Numbered from the stretch's first letter, positions 27,284 through 36,165 are shown. The stretch is DNA of 64,000 nt from Nonomuraea polychroma (GCF_004011505.1 NZ_SAUN01000001.1:9637501-9701500), one strand, 5' to 3'. Made by a program: numbers and translations. Notes: generated by a model from the sequence alone, not told the origin.

Positions 27284-27937
27284 CTAGCCGGTCTTGCTGG
27301 CCAGCAGGAACACCCTCGGAAAACCGCGCCTTGCATCCTGATCGCCAGAAAACACCAGCCGGGCCGTCTCGATGATGCTCCGCTCACGGAGCATGCCGGA
27401 AATCATGTCGGTAGACCATCGGTAGGCCAGCGCAACGACGTGGTCGTACGACTCGGCCACCTGGGGCGACGGCTCGTCAGTCGCCGAGAAGGAAAGCAAC
27501 ACATGCCCGCCCGGTGCAAGCACGCGGCTGAACTCGTCGAACAACTCGTGCACCCGCTCAGGCGGGGTGTGGATGATCGAGTAGTGGCTGAAGACGCCAC
27601 CGACACTGCCGTCCGCAAGCTCCAGGGCGAACATGGAGCCGACCTCGAACCGGATGCCGGGATGCTCCTGGCGGGCCTGTTCGACCATCCCCGGCGCCAG
27701 GTCGATGCCCAACACGGGAAGTCCCCGCGCGTGGAGGTAGGCCGTGTAGTGTCCTGGCCCGCACCCGAGATCAGCGATGGGCCCGGCGTCCGTCGCCTTC
27801 ACCAGATCGGCGAAGGTGTCGATGAGGGCTCGGTCCAGCGGCTGGTCCGCCAGGGGATCGCGGAAGAGCGCGCTGTACTCCGCCGCCCTCGCGTCGTAGG
27901 CGCTGCGAGTCGTTTCAAGGAAGCCGGCTGCGGTCAC
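27284..27937 (-). CDS. Class I SAM-dependent methyltransferase
   Basis: 217 aa with motif I IADLGCGPGHYTAY, the acidic loop VLGIDLAPGMVEQAR and post-core segments LADGSVGGVFSHYSIIH and LAPGGHVLLSF. Methyltransf_11/25 type; substrate not predictable. Convergent with the DUF6000 gene (one base apart). Start is GTG. Confidence 0.85.
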   Translation of the reverse strand: MTAAGFLETTRSAYDARAAEYSALFRDPLADQPLDRALIDTFADLVKATDAGPIADLGCGPGHYTAYLHARGLPVLGIDLAPGMVEQARQEHPGIRFEVGSMFALELADGSVGGVFSHYSIIHTPPERVHELFDEFSRVLAPGGHVLLSFSATDEPSPQVAESYDHVVALAYRWSTDMISGMLRERSIIETARLVFSGDQDARRGFPRVFLLASKTG

Positions 27938-27969
27938 AGTCGATCAAAGTACCCGACCCGGGCTGGCGT

Positions 27970-28446
27970 TCAGCCGATGTACGGCAGGCCGGTTCCGGTC
28001 AGGTAGTGCTCGATCCGCATCTGCATTGACCGGTCCATCTGAAGCTCTGCCACCTGGTCGCGCGGGATCCAACGCACCTCGCGGGACTCGTCGCTGGGGG
28101 TTGGCTCACCGTGGACGGCTCGGGCGGTGAGGAGGATGGAGAACTCTTGGCGGGCCTCGCCGTTGCTGGTGTAGAGGATGACGTGGCGGGGGTCGCTGTA
28201 GGTGCCGACGAGACCGGTGATCTCGCAGGTGATGCCGGTCTCTTCGAGGGTTTCGCGGACGGCTGCCGCTGGGATGGACTCGCCCAGGTCGATGGCTCCG
28301 CCGGGGACAGCCCAGTTGTCGTTGTCGGTGCGGCGGATCATCAGCAGGTCGCCGACCTGGTTAGTGACGATGACGTTGACGGACGGCACCAGGCTGTTGG
28401 GTTCGGGCGCGTCGGGGTCGTCGTAGAAGTCGATCCGCTGGCCCAT
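27970..28446 (-). CDS. NUDIX hydrolase
   Basis: 158 aa with the complete Nudix box GGAIDLGESIPAAAVRETLEETGI (GX5EX7REUXEEXGU) at about residues 49-72. Hydrolyses a nucleoside diphosphate linked to another group; substrate unknown. Same strand and 33 bp upstream of the methyltransferase, possibly one transcript with it. Confidence 0.9.
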   Translation of the reverse strand: MGQRIDFYDDPDAPEPNSLVPSVNVIVTNQVGDLLMIRRTDNDNWAVPGGAIDLGESIPAAAVRETLEETGITCEITGLVGTYSDPRHVILYTSNGEARQEFSILLTARAVHGEPTPSDESREVRWIPRDQVAELQMDRSMQMRIEHYLTGTGLPYIG

Positions 28447-28449
28447 GGG

Positions 28450-29188
28450 TCAGGACTCTACCGGGGCAGCGCCGGCCCAGACGCGTTCGAAGCTGTCGAT
28501 GTAAGTGGCCACGATGTCGCCGCCGTGGACCTTGCGCAGGTGCAGCACCGGGGCGTTGCCGGCGGGCGTGCCGTAGACGTGGGTGTTGACGAGGAGTTGG
28601 TCATCCGCGCGGTAGATCGAGTTGTACAGCACGGTGTCGTGGAGCCGGATCTCGACGTTGTCGCGCCCGCGTAGGGGGCGGTAGAGGACGAGGACGTTGC
28701 GGATTTTGCGCCCATGCCGTCGTCGATGCCCTCGTCGGCTCCTCGCCGGGCTACCTCGGCGCAGTCGGGGTCGCCGAGGAGGATCCGTACCCGTACGCCT
28801 GCGTCGGCTTGTCGCCGAGCAGGCGCACCATGCCCGCGTCGTCGGCGAGGAACAGGCCGCTGTAGACGAGGATGCCGATCTCCTGGGACGCCTCGGCGAA
28901 CAGACGTCCCCAGGTGTCCCGGGGGACCGCCCAGCGGTGCGGGTACACGTGGACGATCTCGCTCTCGGACGCTGAGGCGACCTGTTCGCGGGTGAGGGCT
29001 TCCGGCCACAGGTACGACTCGTCCACACCCAGGTACGAAGCCGTGGCAAAACGGTGCCTTCGGTACGGCTGGCGGCCCTGGGTGATCCAGCGTTCGGCGG
29101 TCTTGGGATCGACCTGGATCGCCTCCGCCAGCTCGACGACGGACACGCCTTTTTGGAGAAGCGCCGCGCGTAGCCGTTCGTTGCCCAT
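28450..29188 (-). pseudogene. XRE/DUF5919-like regulator, two frameshifts
   Basis: Paralogue of 24,298-25,032. Frame one gives the HTH (VSVVELAEAIQVDPKTAERW) and VYPHRWAVPRDTWGRLF up to VRLLGDK; frame two gives VRVRILLGDPDCAEVARRG; frame three gives IRNVLVLYRPLRG, ADDQLLVNTHVYG and the normal C-terminus at 28,450. Each change of frame corresponds to one missing base, near 28,806-28,815 and near 28,710. Start ATG 29,188. Either truly broken or the result of two base-call errors in GC-rich sequence. Confidence 0.75.
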
Positions 29189-29340
29189 CTCACCTGCCCA
29201 GTGGGACGTCCGGGGACCTGGCCATCGTAGGCCGGACGTCTTGAACATGTCCCGTCGTGTAGTGATCTCGTCCTGACTCTGCGTCGCATCCTCGGTTGCA
29301 CAACGCCACAACGGCCCTGAACTGAAGGAGGAGATGCCCA

Positions 29341-29556
29341 ATGACCATCGAGATCACATTCCTGGACGAGACGCCCTCGTGCGAGTGCGGCAACGCGCTG
29401 GCCGAGGGGCAGCTGCGCTGCTCCAAGTGCCTGGCGCGGGACCGGTGGGCGCGCAAGGAGCGGGCCAGGAACCGGCGTGAGCGGCGGCGGGCCGAGACGC
29501 GTCGTCCGCCGCGCGGCCCCCGTACCGCCGCCGTGGCGGGGGTGAGCTGGGCATGA
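29341..29556 (+). CDS. Small Cys-containing basic protein
   Basis: 71 aa. An acidic N-terminus is followed by CECGNALAEGQLRCSKC (four Cys, zinc-ribbon spacing) and a strongly basic tail (WARKERARNRRERRR). AAGGAGGAG lies before the ATG. The stop overlaps the next gene (ATGA). Probably a nucleic-acid-binding accessory protein of the AICE. Confidence 0.6.
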   Translation: MTIEITFLDETPSCECGNALAEGQLRCSKCLARDRWARKERARNRRERRRAETRRPPRGPRTAAVAGVSWA

Positions 29557-29744
29557 GCTGGCTTCCACTGATCATCGCCGCCCTGCTGGGCGTGACGCTG
29601 CTCGTTGGCTACGCCATGGTCCTGGTCGGCATCCGCCGGGAGGACAAGGCGCTGAGCCTGCGGCAGCGGCCGAACGGCGCGTCGGCGTCGCTGGCGCGGA
29701 AGGTCACCGGCTGCTACGCCCGGAACGGCGTGTCGTGGACGTAG
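29553..29744 (+). CDS. Small single-pass membrane protein
   Basis: 63 aa with one hydrophobic helix (LPLIIAALLGVTLLVGYAMVLVG) and a basic tail. Translationally coupled to the upstream Cys protein; its 3' end overlaps the convergent GntR gene by 41 bp. Typical of AICE accessory genes; role unknown. Confidence 0.5.
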   Translation: MSWLPLIIAALLGVTLLVGYAMVLVGIRREDKALSLRQRPNGASASLARKVTGCYARNGVSWT

Positions 29745-30072
29745 CGAGCTGCTCTTCGACCTTCGCCAACCGCGCCGAGAGGTCCTGCACGGCGGAGCGC
29801 AGGTTGGCTACCTCGCCGGCGATGTCGCCGGCAGCCGGGGTGTCGTCGATGTCGCGGACGAAGACGCCCTTGCCCTGCTGGCCGATCACCAGGCCTTCGT
29901 TGCGCAGGATGCCGACGGCCATCTTCACCACCGACAGTGAGGCGTCGTACTGCTCGGCGAGCTGTGTGGTGGACGGCAGGGGAGTGCCGGGCGCGAGGGA
30001 GCCGCCGCGGATCTGCGCTCGGAGATCGTCGGCGATCTGGAGATAGCCGGGGCGCCCGGTGTTCTTGACCAT
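29704..30072 (-). CDS. GntR-family repressor, KorSA-like
   Basis: 122 aa: one GntR winged helix (YLQIADDLRAQIRGGSLAPG, STTQLAEQYDASLSVVKMAV) and a short coiled-coil tail (VANLRSAVQDLSARLAKVEE). By position, divergent from the transfer/replication operon, it matches KorSA of pSAM2-type AICEs, which keeps the element silent by repressing the activator and tra genes. It probably binds the palindrome at 30,134-30,153. Confidence 0.75.
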   Translation of the reverse strand: MVKNTGRPGYLQIADDLRAQIRGGSLAPGTPLPSTTQLAEQYDASLSVVKMAVGILRNEGLVIGQQGKGVFVRDIDDTPAAGDIAGEVANLRSAVQDLSARLAKVEEQLATSTTRRSGRSSR

Positions 30073-30133
30073 CGCTGTCCATCACACCACGAAACGGCAA
30101 CCAAGCCAACCGAGAGGATGTTGACAACTGAGC

Positions 30134-30153
30134 CAACTAGGTTAACTATGTTG
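30134..30153. promoter_or_regulatory. Probable operator between GntR repressor and tra operon
   Basis: CAACTAGGTTAACTATGTTG is an imperfect 20-bp palindrome centred on GTTAAC, in the 109-bp divergent region, next to further GTTGAC words (30,120 and 30,150). Confidence 0.45.
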
Positions 30154-30181
30154 ACTAGGACGAATAAGGAGGTCACCTGCC

Positions 30182-30511
30182 ATGCGAACCATCCCGATCC
30201 CTGTGGACACCAGCAAGCTCACCATCACCTGCGTCAAGGCCCCGCGGCCGCGCCTGCTCAACAAGGACACCGGCGAGATCAAGACCGACAAGAACGGCAA
30301 CACCGTCTACGAGGTCACCGTCTCCGTCGAAGACGACAGCGGCCGCATCGAACTCGTCCGCATCGGCATCACCGGAGAGCCGCCCATCACCGCCGGAGAC
30401 CAGGTCAACGCCGTCGACCTCGTCGGCTACGTGTGGGAGATGTCCGGCCGGTGGGGCATCTCCTACCGCGCCTCGGCCCTGCTCCCCGCACGGGAGAGCG
30501 CCCATGTCTGA
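30182..30511 (+). CDS. SCO3933-family regulatory protein
   Basis: 109 aa, beta-rich and soluble (LTITCVKAPRPRLLNKDTGE, WEMSGRWGISYRASALLP). Annotated in other AICEs as the SCO3933 regulatory family, located just before the tra gene. AAGGAGGT stands ten bases before the ATG. The stop overlaps the traSA start by eight bases. First gene of the transfer-replication operon. Confidence 0.8.
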   Translation: MRTIPIPVDTSKLTITCVKAPRPRLLNKDTGEIKTDKNGNTVYEVTVSVEDDSGRIELVRIGITGEPPITAGDQVNAVDLVGYVWEMSGRWGISYRASALLPARESAHV

Positions 30512-31823
30512 CCTGTACGCCGGGCTCACCGCCCTCGCCCTCCTCGGGGCGGGGCTGTGGGCCTGGCGGCACTGGCACTATCCATCCTTCTGGTACATCG
30601 TCGGCTTCCCGATCATCGCCATCTCGGTCCGCGCCTCCTGGCGACGCGTGGCGCTGGGGTGCGGGCTGACCAAGAAGCGGCAACGCTGGTGGTTCACCAC
30701 CGTGCCCGGCCTGGTCGCCTCGACCGGCATCGTCAAGGTCAAGCGCCGCTTCCAACGGGTCGCCGTGGACACCAAGCCGTTCATGTGGCTGCCGCTGCCG
30801 ACCCGGCACGGCTGGTGCGTTACCCTCCACACCCTGGAAGGACAGACGCCCGGCGATTACGCGGAGGCGGCCGAACGCCTAGCCCACTCCTGGGGCGTCC
30901 ATGCTGTCCGGGTCTCCTCGCCGCGGCCTGGTCGGGTGGTGCTGGCCGCGACCATGCGCGACCCGCTCGTCAGGGTCGATCAGCTGCCGCCCTCGCCGGA
31001 ACTGCTCAAGGTCACCGTGGGACGGCTGGAGACCGGCAAGCCGTGGATCATCGACTTCCGCACCGTGCCGCACTGGATCAACGCCGGGGCCACCCAGTCC
31101 GGCAAGTCCAACCTCGCCAACGCCCTGATCGTCGGCCTGGCACCGCAACCGGTGGCGCTGGTCGGCTTCGACCTCAAGGGCGGCGTGGAGTTCACCCCGT
31201 ACGCGCCCCGGCTCTCAGCCCTGGCCACCTCTCGCACAGAGTCGCTGACCCTGCTGGAGGACCTGGTCGCATTGATGATCGACCGAATGGGGCTGTGCCG
31301 TCAGGCCAGTGCCCGCAACATCTGGCAGCTCCCACCCGCCATCCGCCCTGTCCCGGTCGTGGTCCTGATCGATGAGCTGGCCGAGCTGTACCTGATGGCC
31401 GACAAGAGCGAGAAAGACGACATCGCTAAAGCATCCACCGCGCTGCTGCGCGTTGCGCAGCTGGGGCGAGCGTTCGGCATCTACCTGTTCTGCTGCGGCC
31501 AGCGCATCGGCTCCGACCTCGGCCCCGGCGTCACCGCCCTCCGCGCCCAATGCTCCGGACGCATCTGCCACCGCGTCAACGACCCGGAGACCGCCACCAT
31601 GACCCTCGGCGACCTCGACCCCGCCGCCCTCGTCTCGGCCCGCGCCATCGCCGCCGAAACACCCGGTGTGGCGATTGTCGCGGGTCAGGACGGCCAGTGG
31701 TACCGCGCCCGCTCCTTCTATGTCACCGAGCACACCGCCGAACAGGCCGCTCACGCTCACGCTCACCTCGCCCCGGCCTGGGACGAGATCACCGCCCACC
31801 TGCCCAAGCCTGTCAACGCCTGA
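30504..31823 (+). CDS. traSA: FtsK/SpoIIIE-type conjugative DNA translocase
   Basis: 439 aa. Two N-terminal membrane helices, then an FtsK-like ATPase with Walker A GATQSGKS (195-202) and Walker B VVVLIDELAEL (285-295). TraSA/TraB proteins move double-stranded AICE DNA between mycelial cells as membrane-bound hexamers. Overlaps the upstream SCO3933-like gene; SpdB-like gene follows. Confidence 0.92.
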   Translation: MSDLYAGLTALALLGAGLWAWRHWHYPSFWYIVGFPIIAISVRASWRRVALGCGLTKKRQRWWFTTVPGLVASTGIVKVKRRFQRVAVDTKPFMWLPLPTRHGWCVTLHTLEGQTPGDYAEAAERLAHSWGVHAVRVSSPRPGRVVLAATMRDPLVRVDQLPPSPELLKVTVGRLETGKPWIIDFRTVPHWINAGATQSGKSNLANALIVGLAPQPVALVGFDLKGGVEFTPYAPRLSALATSRTESLTLLEDLVALMIDRMGLCRQASARNIWQLPPAIRPVPVVVLIDELAELYLMADKSEKDDIAKASTALLRVAQLGRAFGIYLFCCGQRIGSDLGPGVTALRAQCSGRICHRVNDPETATMTLGDLDPAALVSARAIAAETPGVAIVAGQDGQWYRARSFYVTEHTAEQAAHAHAHLAPAWDEITAHLPKPVNA

Positions 31824-31841
31824 CCCACGAAGGGAGGAACG

Positions 31842-32507
31842 ATGCGACGCTTCGCCTGCTGGCTGCTGGACACCGGCCCGGTCCTCGTCCTGGCCGCCAT
31901 CGCGGGTGCCGGATCGTTCACCCACATCCGCGACACGGCCAGCGACCATGGTCAAACCGGCTGGATGTCCTGGGCGGTGGCCGTCTGCATCGACCTGACC
32001 TGCGTCATGGCCGCCCGCGAACGGCAACGCGACAAGAAGACCGGCCGCAAGCGCCGTGGCCCGATCTCGTGGCCCGTCCTCGTTCTGGCCGGCGGCATCG
32101 TCTTGTCCCTGTCCGCCAACCTCGCCCAAGCCGACCCGACCGGGTGGGGCTGGATCACTGCCGCCACCCCCGCGGGCGCGTTCCTCATCGCCGTCTCCAT
32201 GCTCGAACGCCGCACAACCGGCACCCGTCCCGAACCGTCCCCGGCCCCGGCCCCGGAGACGGCTTTGGCATCCGTCCCGGCGTCGTCCTGCGCTGCCGTC
32301 CTCGTCCCGGCCGAGCAGGACGCCGAGGACACCCAGGACGACTGCCAGGACGGTCCGGCCCCGGCTCTAGTCGACTACGCCCGCCGTGTCGCCGACGAAC
32401 ACCGCGCCAAGCACGGCAAGCCCATCACCCGCGACGCTCTCCGCGCCCGCCTGGGCGTGTCCAACCAGCTCGCCTCCGACCTGCTCCGCACCCTGCGGAC
32501 CGCCTGA
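31842..32507 (+). CDS. SpdB-like DUF2637 membrane protein
   Basis: 221 aa with four predicted membrane helices (VLVLAAIAGAGSF, MSWAVAVCIDLTCVMAA, WPVLVLAGGIVLSLSA, AATPAGAFLIAVSML), an acidic Pro/Ala linker, and a C-terminal HTH-like region (PITRDALRARLGVSNQLASD). DUF2637/SpdB2-type proteins help intramycelial plasmid spread. 18 bp after traSA; GGGAGG upstream. Confidence 0.8.
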   Translation: MRRFACWLLDTGPVLVLAAIAGAGSFTHIRDTASDHGQTGWMSWAVAVCIDLTCVMAARERQRDKKTGRKRRGPISWPVLVLAGGIVLSLSANLAQADPTGWGWITAATPAGAFLIAVSMLERRTTGTRPEPSPAPAPETALASVPASSCAAVLVPAEQDAEDTQDDCQDGPAPALVDYARRVADEHRAKHGKPITRDALRARLGVSNQLASDLLRTLRTA

Positions 32508-32527
32508 CCCAGAAAGGAGACCACCCG

Positions 32528-32869
32528 ATGACCCACACCGACCGCACCGCACTCATCAACGGCCTGCTCCACCTGGCCACTTTCCTGGAGACCCACCCCG
32601 AGGTACCCGTCTCCTCGCACGTCGTCGTCCACCACTTCCCCGAGCACGACAACGACGCCGACATGCGCGCCGAGATCGACCAGATCGCCGCCCAGACCGG
32701 CTCCCGCATCGAGTTCGAGGACTCCCCGTACGGCCACTACGCCACCTCAGTCTGCTTCGGCCCGGTGGAGTACCGCGCTGTGGCCGTCCTGACGGCCGCC
32801 CGCGCCCGCCACGCCGCCGAAAGCAGCTACCGGGGTTGCATCCAGTCCGACCCGGCACCCGCCGTCTAA
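32528..32869 (+). CDS. AICE conserved hypothetical protein
   Basis: 113 aa, acidic, soluble (INGLLHLATFLETHPEVPV, HHFPEHDNDADMRAEIDQIA). AGAAAGGAG before the ATG. Similar small proteins occur between spd and rep genes in other actinomycete elements; no function assigned. Confidence 0.65.
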   Translation: MTHTDRTALINGLLHLATFLETHPEVPVSSHVVVHHFPEHDNDADMRAEIDQIAAQTGSRIEFEDSPYGHYATSVCFGPVEYRAVAVLTAARARHAAESSYRGCIQSDPAPAV

Positions 32870-32882
32870 GGAGGACCCGATC

Positions 32883-33044
32883 ATGCGTATCCGTCTCGAC
32901 GGAACCCGCGCCGAACTCGTCGATGCCCTGTTCCGCTTGCGCCTGAACTTTGCCGTCTCCGGCGTCTCCCGGGCTTACCCCGACCGCAGCAAGCCCCACC
33001 ATTGGCGTCTGTACGTCACGACCCACCCAAGGGACAAACGGTGA
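32883..33044 (+). CDS. Very small AICE protein
   Basis: 53 aa: RIRLDGTRAELVDALFRLRL, then SRAYPDRSKPHHWRLYV. GGAGG upstream of the ATG. The stop overlaps the next start (GTGA). Compact and conserved-looking; function unknown. Confidence 0.5.
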   Translation: MRIRLDGTRAELVDALFRLRLNFAVSGVSRAYPDRSKPHHWRLYVTTHPRDKR

Positions 33045-33172
33045 ACGTCCCGGACGAGCAGCTCTCAGTGATTCATTACCGCTGCTGCACCTGCAACGGC
33101 ACCGGTCTGGACAACGACCGCGACCGCTGTCGCGACTGCGACGGCGCCGGCATCGACAACCACGGCGCATAA
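33041..33172 (+). CDS. Tiny zinc-finger-like protein
   Basis: 43 aa with two CxxC motifs, CCTCNGTGLDN and CRDCDGAG, resembling half of a DnaJ-type zinc finger (CxxCxGxG). GTG start overlapping the previous stop. Probably zinc-binding; accessory to replication or transfer by position only. Confidence 0.5.
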   Translation: MNVPDEQLSVIHYRCCTCNGTGLDNDRDRCRDCDGAGIDNHGA

Positions 33173-33267
33173 CGCGCAGCGCCCCCGGCCTGGCCGCACA
33201 TCCGCCAAGACGACTGCCAGGTCGGGGGCCATCCCCTCACCCGAACGAGTGAAAGGAGGTCTCCATC

Positions 33268-34644
33268 TTGCCCGCATGCACCACCAACGCGCACGCCCTT
33301 ACGGGCATGATCGCCCGACTCGACGCCCCGGATTTCGACCGCTGGGCCGCACAGATCCGCTCCACCGGCGGCTGCCGCCAGCCCATCCACCTACGAGGAA
33401 AAGTCGAACACTACGACCGCGCCACCGGCCGGCTCCTGCACCGCTACACCACCCGCCACGAACCCGACGGCGTCCTGCGCCTGCCCTGCAAGACCCGCCG
33501 CGCATCCCGTTGCCCGGCCTGCGCCGAGATCTACCGCGCCGACACGTACCACCTCATCCGCGCGGGGCTGGTCGGCGGCAAGGGCGTCCCGGAGTCAGTG
33601 ACCACCCACCCGACCTTGTTCGTCACCCTCACTGCGCCGTCCTTCGGCGCGGTCCACGCCCGCCGAGAGAAGGACGGCAGGGTCCAGCCCTGCCACGCCC
33701 GCCGCGACGCCAAGACCTGCCCACACGGACGCGTCATGTCCTGCACGGCCAAGCACCGCCCCGACGATCCCCACCTGGGCGAACCGCTGTGCCCGGACTG
33801 CTACGACTACACCGGCTCGGTCCTGTTCAACGCCCTGGCACCGCTCCTATGGAAGCGCTTCGCCGACTCGCTACGCCGCCGCCTGGCCAAACTCGGCGGC
33901 CTAACCCTCAAAGACCTACGCGAACACCTCACCGTCTCCTTCGCCAAGGTCGCCGAATACCAGCGCCGCGGCGTCGTCCACTTCCACGCCGTCATCCGCC
34001 TCGACGGCCCCGGCGGCCCCATCGCGCCACCACCGCACTGGGCCACCGAAGACGTCCTGACCCAAGCCGTCCATCACGCCGCACACGTCGTCAGCGCGCT
34101 CGTCCCCGCCATCGATGATCAACCGGCTCGCCTCTTCAAGTGGGGTCAACAGCTCGACATCCGTCCCATCTCTCTCAACGGCGACCTCAATGAGCAAGCC
34201 GTCGCAGGATACGTGGCCAAGTACGCCACCAAGGCAGCCGAATGCGTCGGCACCGTAGACCGTCGCATCAACCCACTCGACAACCTCGACGCCTACAACC
34301 TGCGCGACCACGCCGGCCGCCTCATAGCCGAATGCCTTCGCCTGGGATCTATACAGGACCTGGCCGATCTACGGCTCACACAGTGGGCCCACATGCTCGG
34401 CTTCCGAGGTCACTTCTCCACCCGATCCCGCCGCTACTCCACCACCCTCGGCGAACTCCGTGCCGCCCGCAAACGCCACGCGCGCGACCACGAGGTCAGC
34501 ACCGGCCGCCTGCTCCTCTTCGAGGAGGACACCGTCCTCGTGATCAGCGAATGGACCTACGCAGGCAAGGGTTACAGCCTCGGAGACCAAGTCATCGCCG
34601 CCGCCCTCACCGGCACTCCACTGGGAGGACCGTATGAGCGCTGA
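33268..34644 (+). CDS. repSA: AICE replication initiator RepSA
   Basis: 458 aa rolling-circle type initiator. Cys clusters (RCPACAEIY; LCPDCYDY), HUH motif VVHFHAV (His 238 and 240) and a catalytic Tyr region GYVAKYATK (314-322). It nicks the double-stranded origin, probably near its own gene. TTG start at 33,268 with AAAGGAGGT upstream. Followed by xis with an 11-bp overlap, the pSAM2-like rep-xis-int order. Confidence 0.9.
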   Translation: MPACTTNAHALTGMIARLDAPDFDRWAAQIRSTGGCRQPIHLRGKVEHYDRATGRLLHRYTTRHEPDGVLRLPCKTRRASRCPACAEIYRADTYHLIRAGLVGGKGVPESVTTHPTLFVTLTAPSFGAVHARREKDGRVQPCHARRDAKTCPHGRVMSCTAKHRPDDPHLGEPLCPDCYDYTGSVLFNALAPLLWKRFADSLRRRLAKLGGLTLKDLREHLTVSFAKVAEYQRRGVVHFHAVIRLDGPGGPIAPPPHWATEDVLTQAVHHAAHVVSALVPAIDDQPARLFKWGQQLDIRPISLNGDLNEQAVAGYVAKYATKAAECVGTVDRRINPLDNLDAYNLRDHAGRLIAECLRLGSIQDLADLRLTQWAHMLGFRGHFSTRSRRYSTTLGELRAARKRHARDHEVSTGRLLLFEEDTVLVISEWTYAGKGYSLGDQVIAAALTGTPLGGPYER

Positions 34645-34816
34645 ACTCCTCACCGTGCCCGAGGCAATGGCGGCCCTCAAGATCAGTCGATGGACCCTCT
34701 ACAACCTCATCCGTTCCGGCGAACTCGGCTCCGTCATCGTCGGCGAACGGTGCCGGCGCATCCCCGCCTCGGCCCTCGACGCCTACGTGACCCGACTCTG
34801 CGAGGAGGCCGCCTGA
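34634..34816 (+). CDS. xis: Excisionase, MerR/HTH_17-like
   Basis: 60 aa: LLTVPEAMAALKISRWTLYN, LIRSGELGSVIVGERCRRIP, the classic helix-turn-helix of AICE excisionases. Directs the integrase towards excision. Overlaps repSA and, by one base, int (TGATG). Confidence 0.88.
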   Translation: MSAELLTVPEAMAALKISRWTLYNLIRSGELGSVIVGERCRRIPASALDAYVTRLCEEAA

Positions 34817-36114
34817 TGCCTACCAAGACCGCTATCGCCACCCCGGAAGAGCCCAAGCGCCCCCACAAGAGTCGCCGCACCCGCGCCAACAACGAGGGCT
34901 CGATCTTCCCGTACAAGAACGGCTGGGCAGGCTACGTCTGGGTCACTACCCCGGAGGGCAATAAGACCCGCAAGTGGGCCTATGGCAAGACTCGCGAGGA
35001 GACCTACGAGAAGTGGCTCAAGCTCCATGAGCAGGCTCGCAAGGGACCTGTGGCCACCAAGCATGAGACGGTGGCCGCCTTCGTGAAGCGGTGGCTCGCC
35101 GAAGTCATCGAGCCCAACCGCGAGCCCACCACGTACGTGGCGTACGAACCGCTGGTCCGGCTGTACATCATCCCCGGCCTAGGCAAGAAGCGCCTCGACA
35201 AGCTCACCGTCCGGGACGTGCAAGCTTGGCTGAACACCTTGCCCACGCTCTGTACCTGCTGCACCCAACGAAAGGATCACAAACGACCGGAGCACAAGCG
35301 GCGGTGCTGCTCGATCGGCAAGTGCTGCAAGGGCTATCTCTCCCGCAGCAGCATCGCCGGCGTCCGTAGGGTCCTGAGGTCGGCGCTCGGCCACGCCCTG
35401 CGGGAAGAACTGGTCACGAAGAACGTCGCCTCGTTGACCACACTCCCGAGCGCTACCAAGACCAAGAAGAAGCGCCAGCATGGGGTGTGGAGCGTCGATG
35501 AGGCACGCAGATTCCTCAAACACCTTCGGGAGGTTGATGACCCGCTCTACGGCGCGTACGTGCTCATTCTCGTCCTGGGCCTTCGTCGTGGGGAGGTTCT
35601 CGGGCTCACATGGGACTGCGTGGACCTGGCCGGTGAACAGCTCTGGATCTCACGCCAGCTCACGCGAGTCGGAGGTCGGCTCCTCCACCGGGAGACGACC
35701 AAGACCGAGGACTCGACCGCCTCACTGCCGCTGTTCGGCCTCTGCGTCTCAGCGCTCCGGCACCGCCGGCGCGTCCAGGAGGAGGCCCGTAAGGTGGCCG
35801 GGGACCAATGGAAGACCTCGGACCTGACGTTCACAACTCGGACGGGGACGCCGATCGAGCCGCGGAACTTCAACCGGGCCTTCGAGAGCCACTGCCGCCG
35901 TGCGGGCGTCCCACGCATCCGCGTGCACGACACCCGGCACACCTGTGCGTCGCTCCTGGCCGCCCTCGACGTCCACCCGCGTGTGGCGATGCGCATCCTG
36001 CGGCACTCACAGATCTCGATGACCATGGATGTTTACACCCAGGTCCCAAGCCCGGAAACCCGTAGGGCGCTTGACCGGCTCAATAAGAGCCTCGACCGCG
36101 CAAGCGAGACGTAA
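34816..36114 (+). CDS. int: AICE tyrosine integrase
   Basis: 432 aa. N-terminal arm-binding region (NNEGSIFPYKNGWAGYVWV), core-binding SAM-like domain (about 84-215) and catalytic domain with Arg257/258 (LRRGEVLGL), His371-x-x-Arg374 (HDTRHT), His397 (LRHSQ) and Tyr407 (MDVYTQ). A Cys-rich insert (CTCC...RRCCSIGKCC, about 146-171) interrupts the core-binding domain and may bind zinc. Its target may be the tRNA-Arg at 55,089 since a 3' fragment of the same gene lies in the neighbouring unit, but no tRNA-like att is visible directly downstream. Confidence 0.92.
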   Translation: MPTKTAIATPEEPKRPHKSRRTRANNEGSIFPYKNGWAGYVWVTTPEGNKTRKWAYGKTREETYEKWLKLHEQARKGPVATKHETVAAFVKRWLAEVIEPNREPTTYVAYEPLVRLYIIPGLGKKRLDKLTVRDVQAWLNTLPTLCTCCTQRKDHKRPEHKRRCCSIGKCCKGYLSRSSIAGVRRVLRSALGHALREELVTKNVASLTTLPSATKTKKKRQHGVWSVDEARRFLKHLREVDDPLYGAYVLILVLGLRRGEVLGLTWDCVDLAGEQLWISRQLTRVGGRLLHRETTKTEDSTASLPLFGLCVSALRHRRRVQEEARKVAGDQWKTSDLTFTTRTGTPIEPRNFNRAFESHCRRAGVPRIRVHDTRHTCASLLAALDVHPRVAMRILRHSQISMTMDVYTQVPSPETRRALDRLNKSLDRASET

Positions 36115-36130
36115 CTAATCTTGCGTTCCG

Positions 36131-36165
36131 CAAAGGCCCTTTGGGATCGCCTCAAAGGGCCTTTG
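36131..36165. terminator. Terminator after int
   Basis: Perfect 13-bp arms CAAAGGCCCTTTG and CAAAGGGCCTTTG with a 9-nt loop, starting 17 bp after the int stop codon. Confidence 0.8.
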
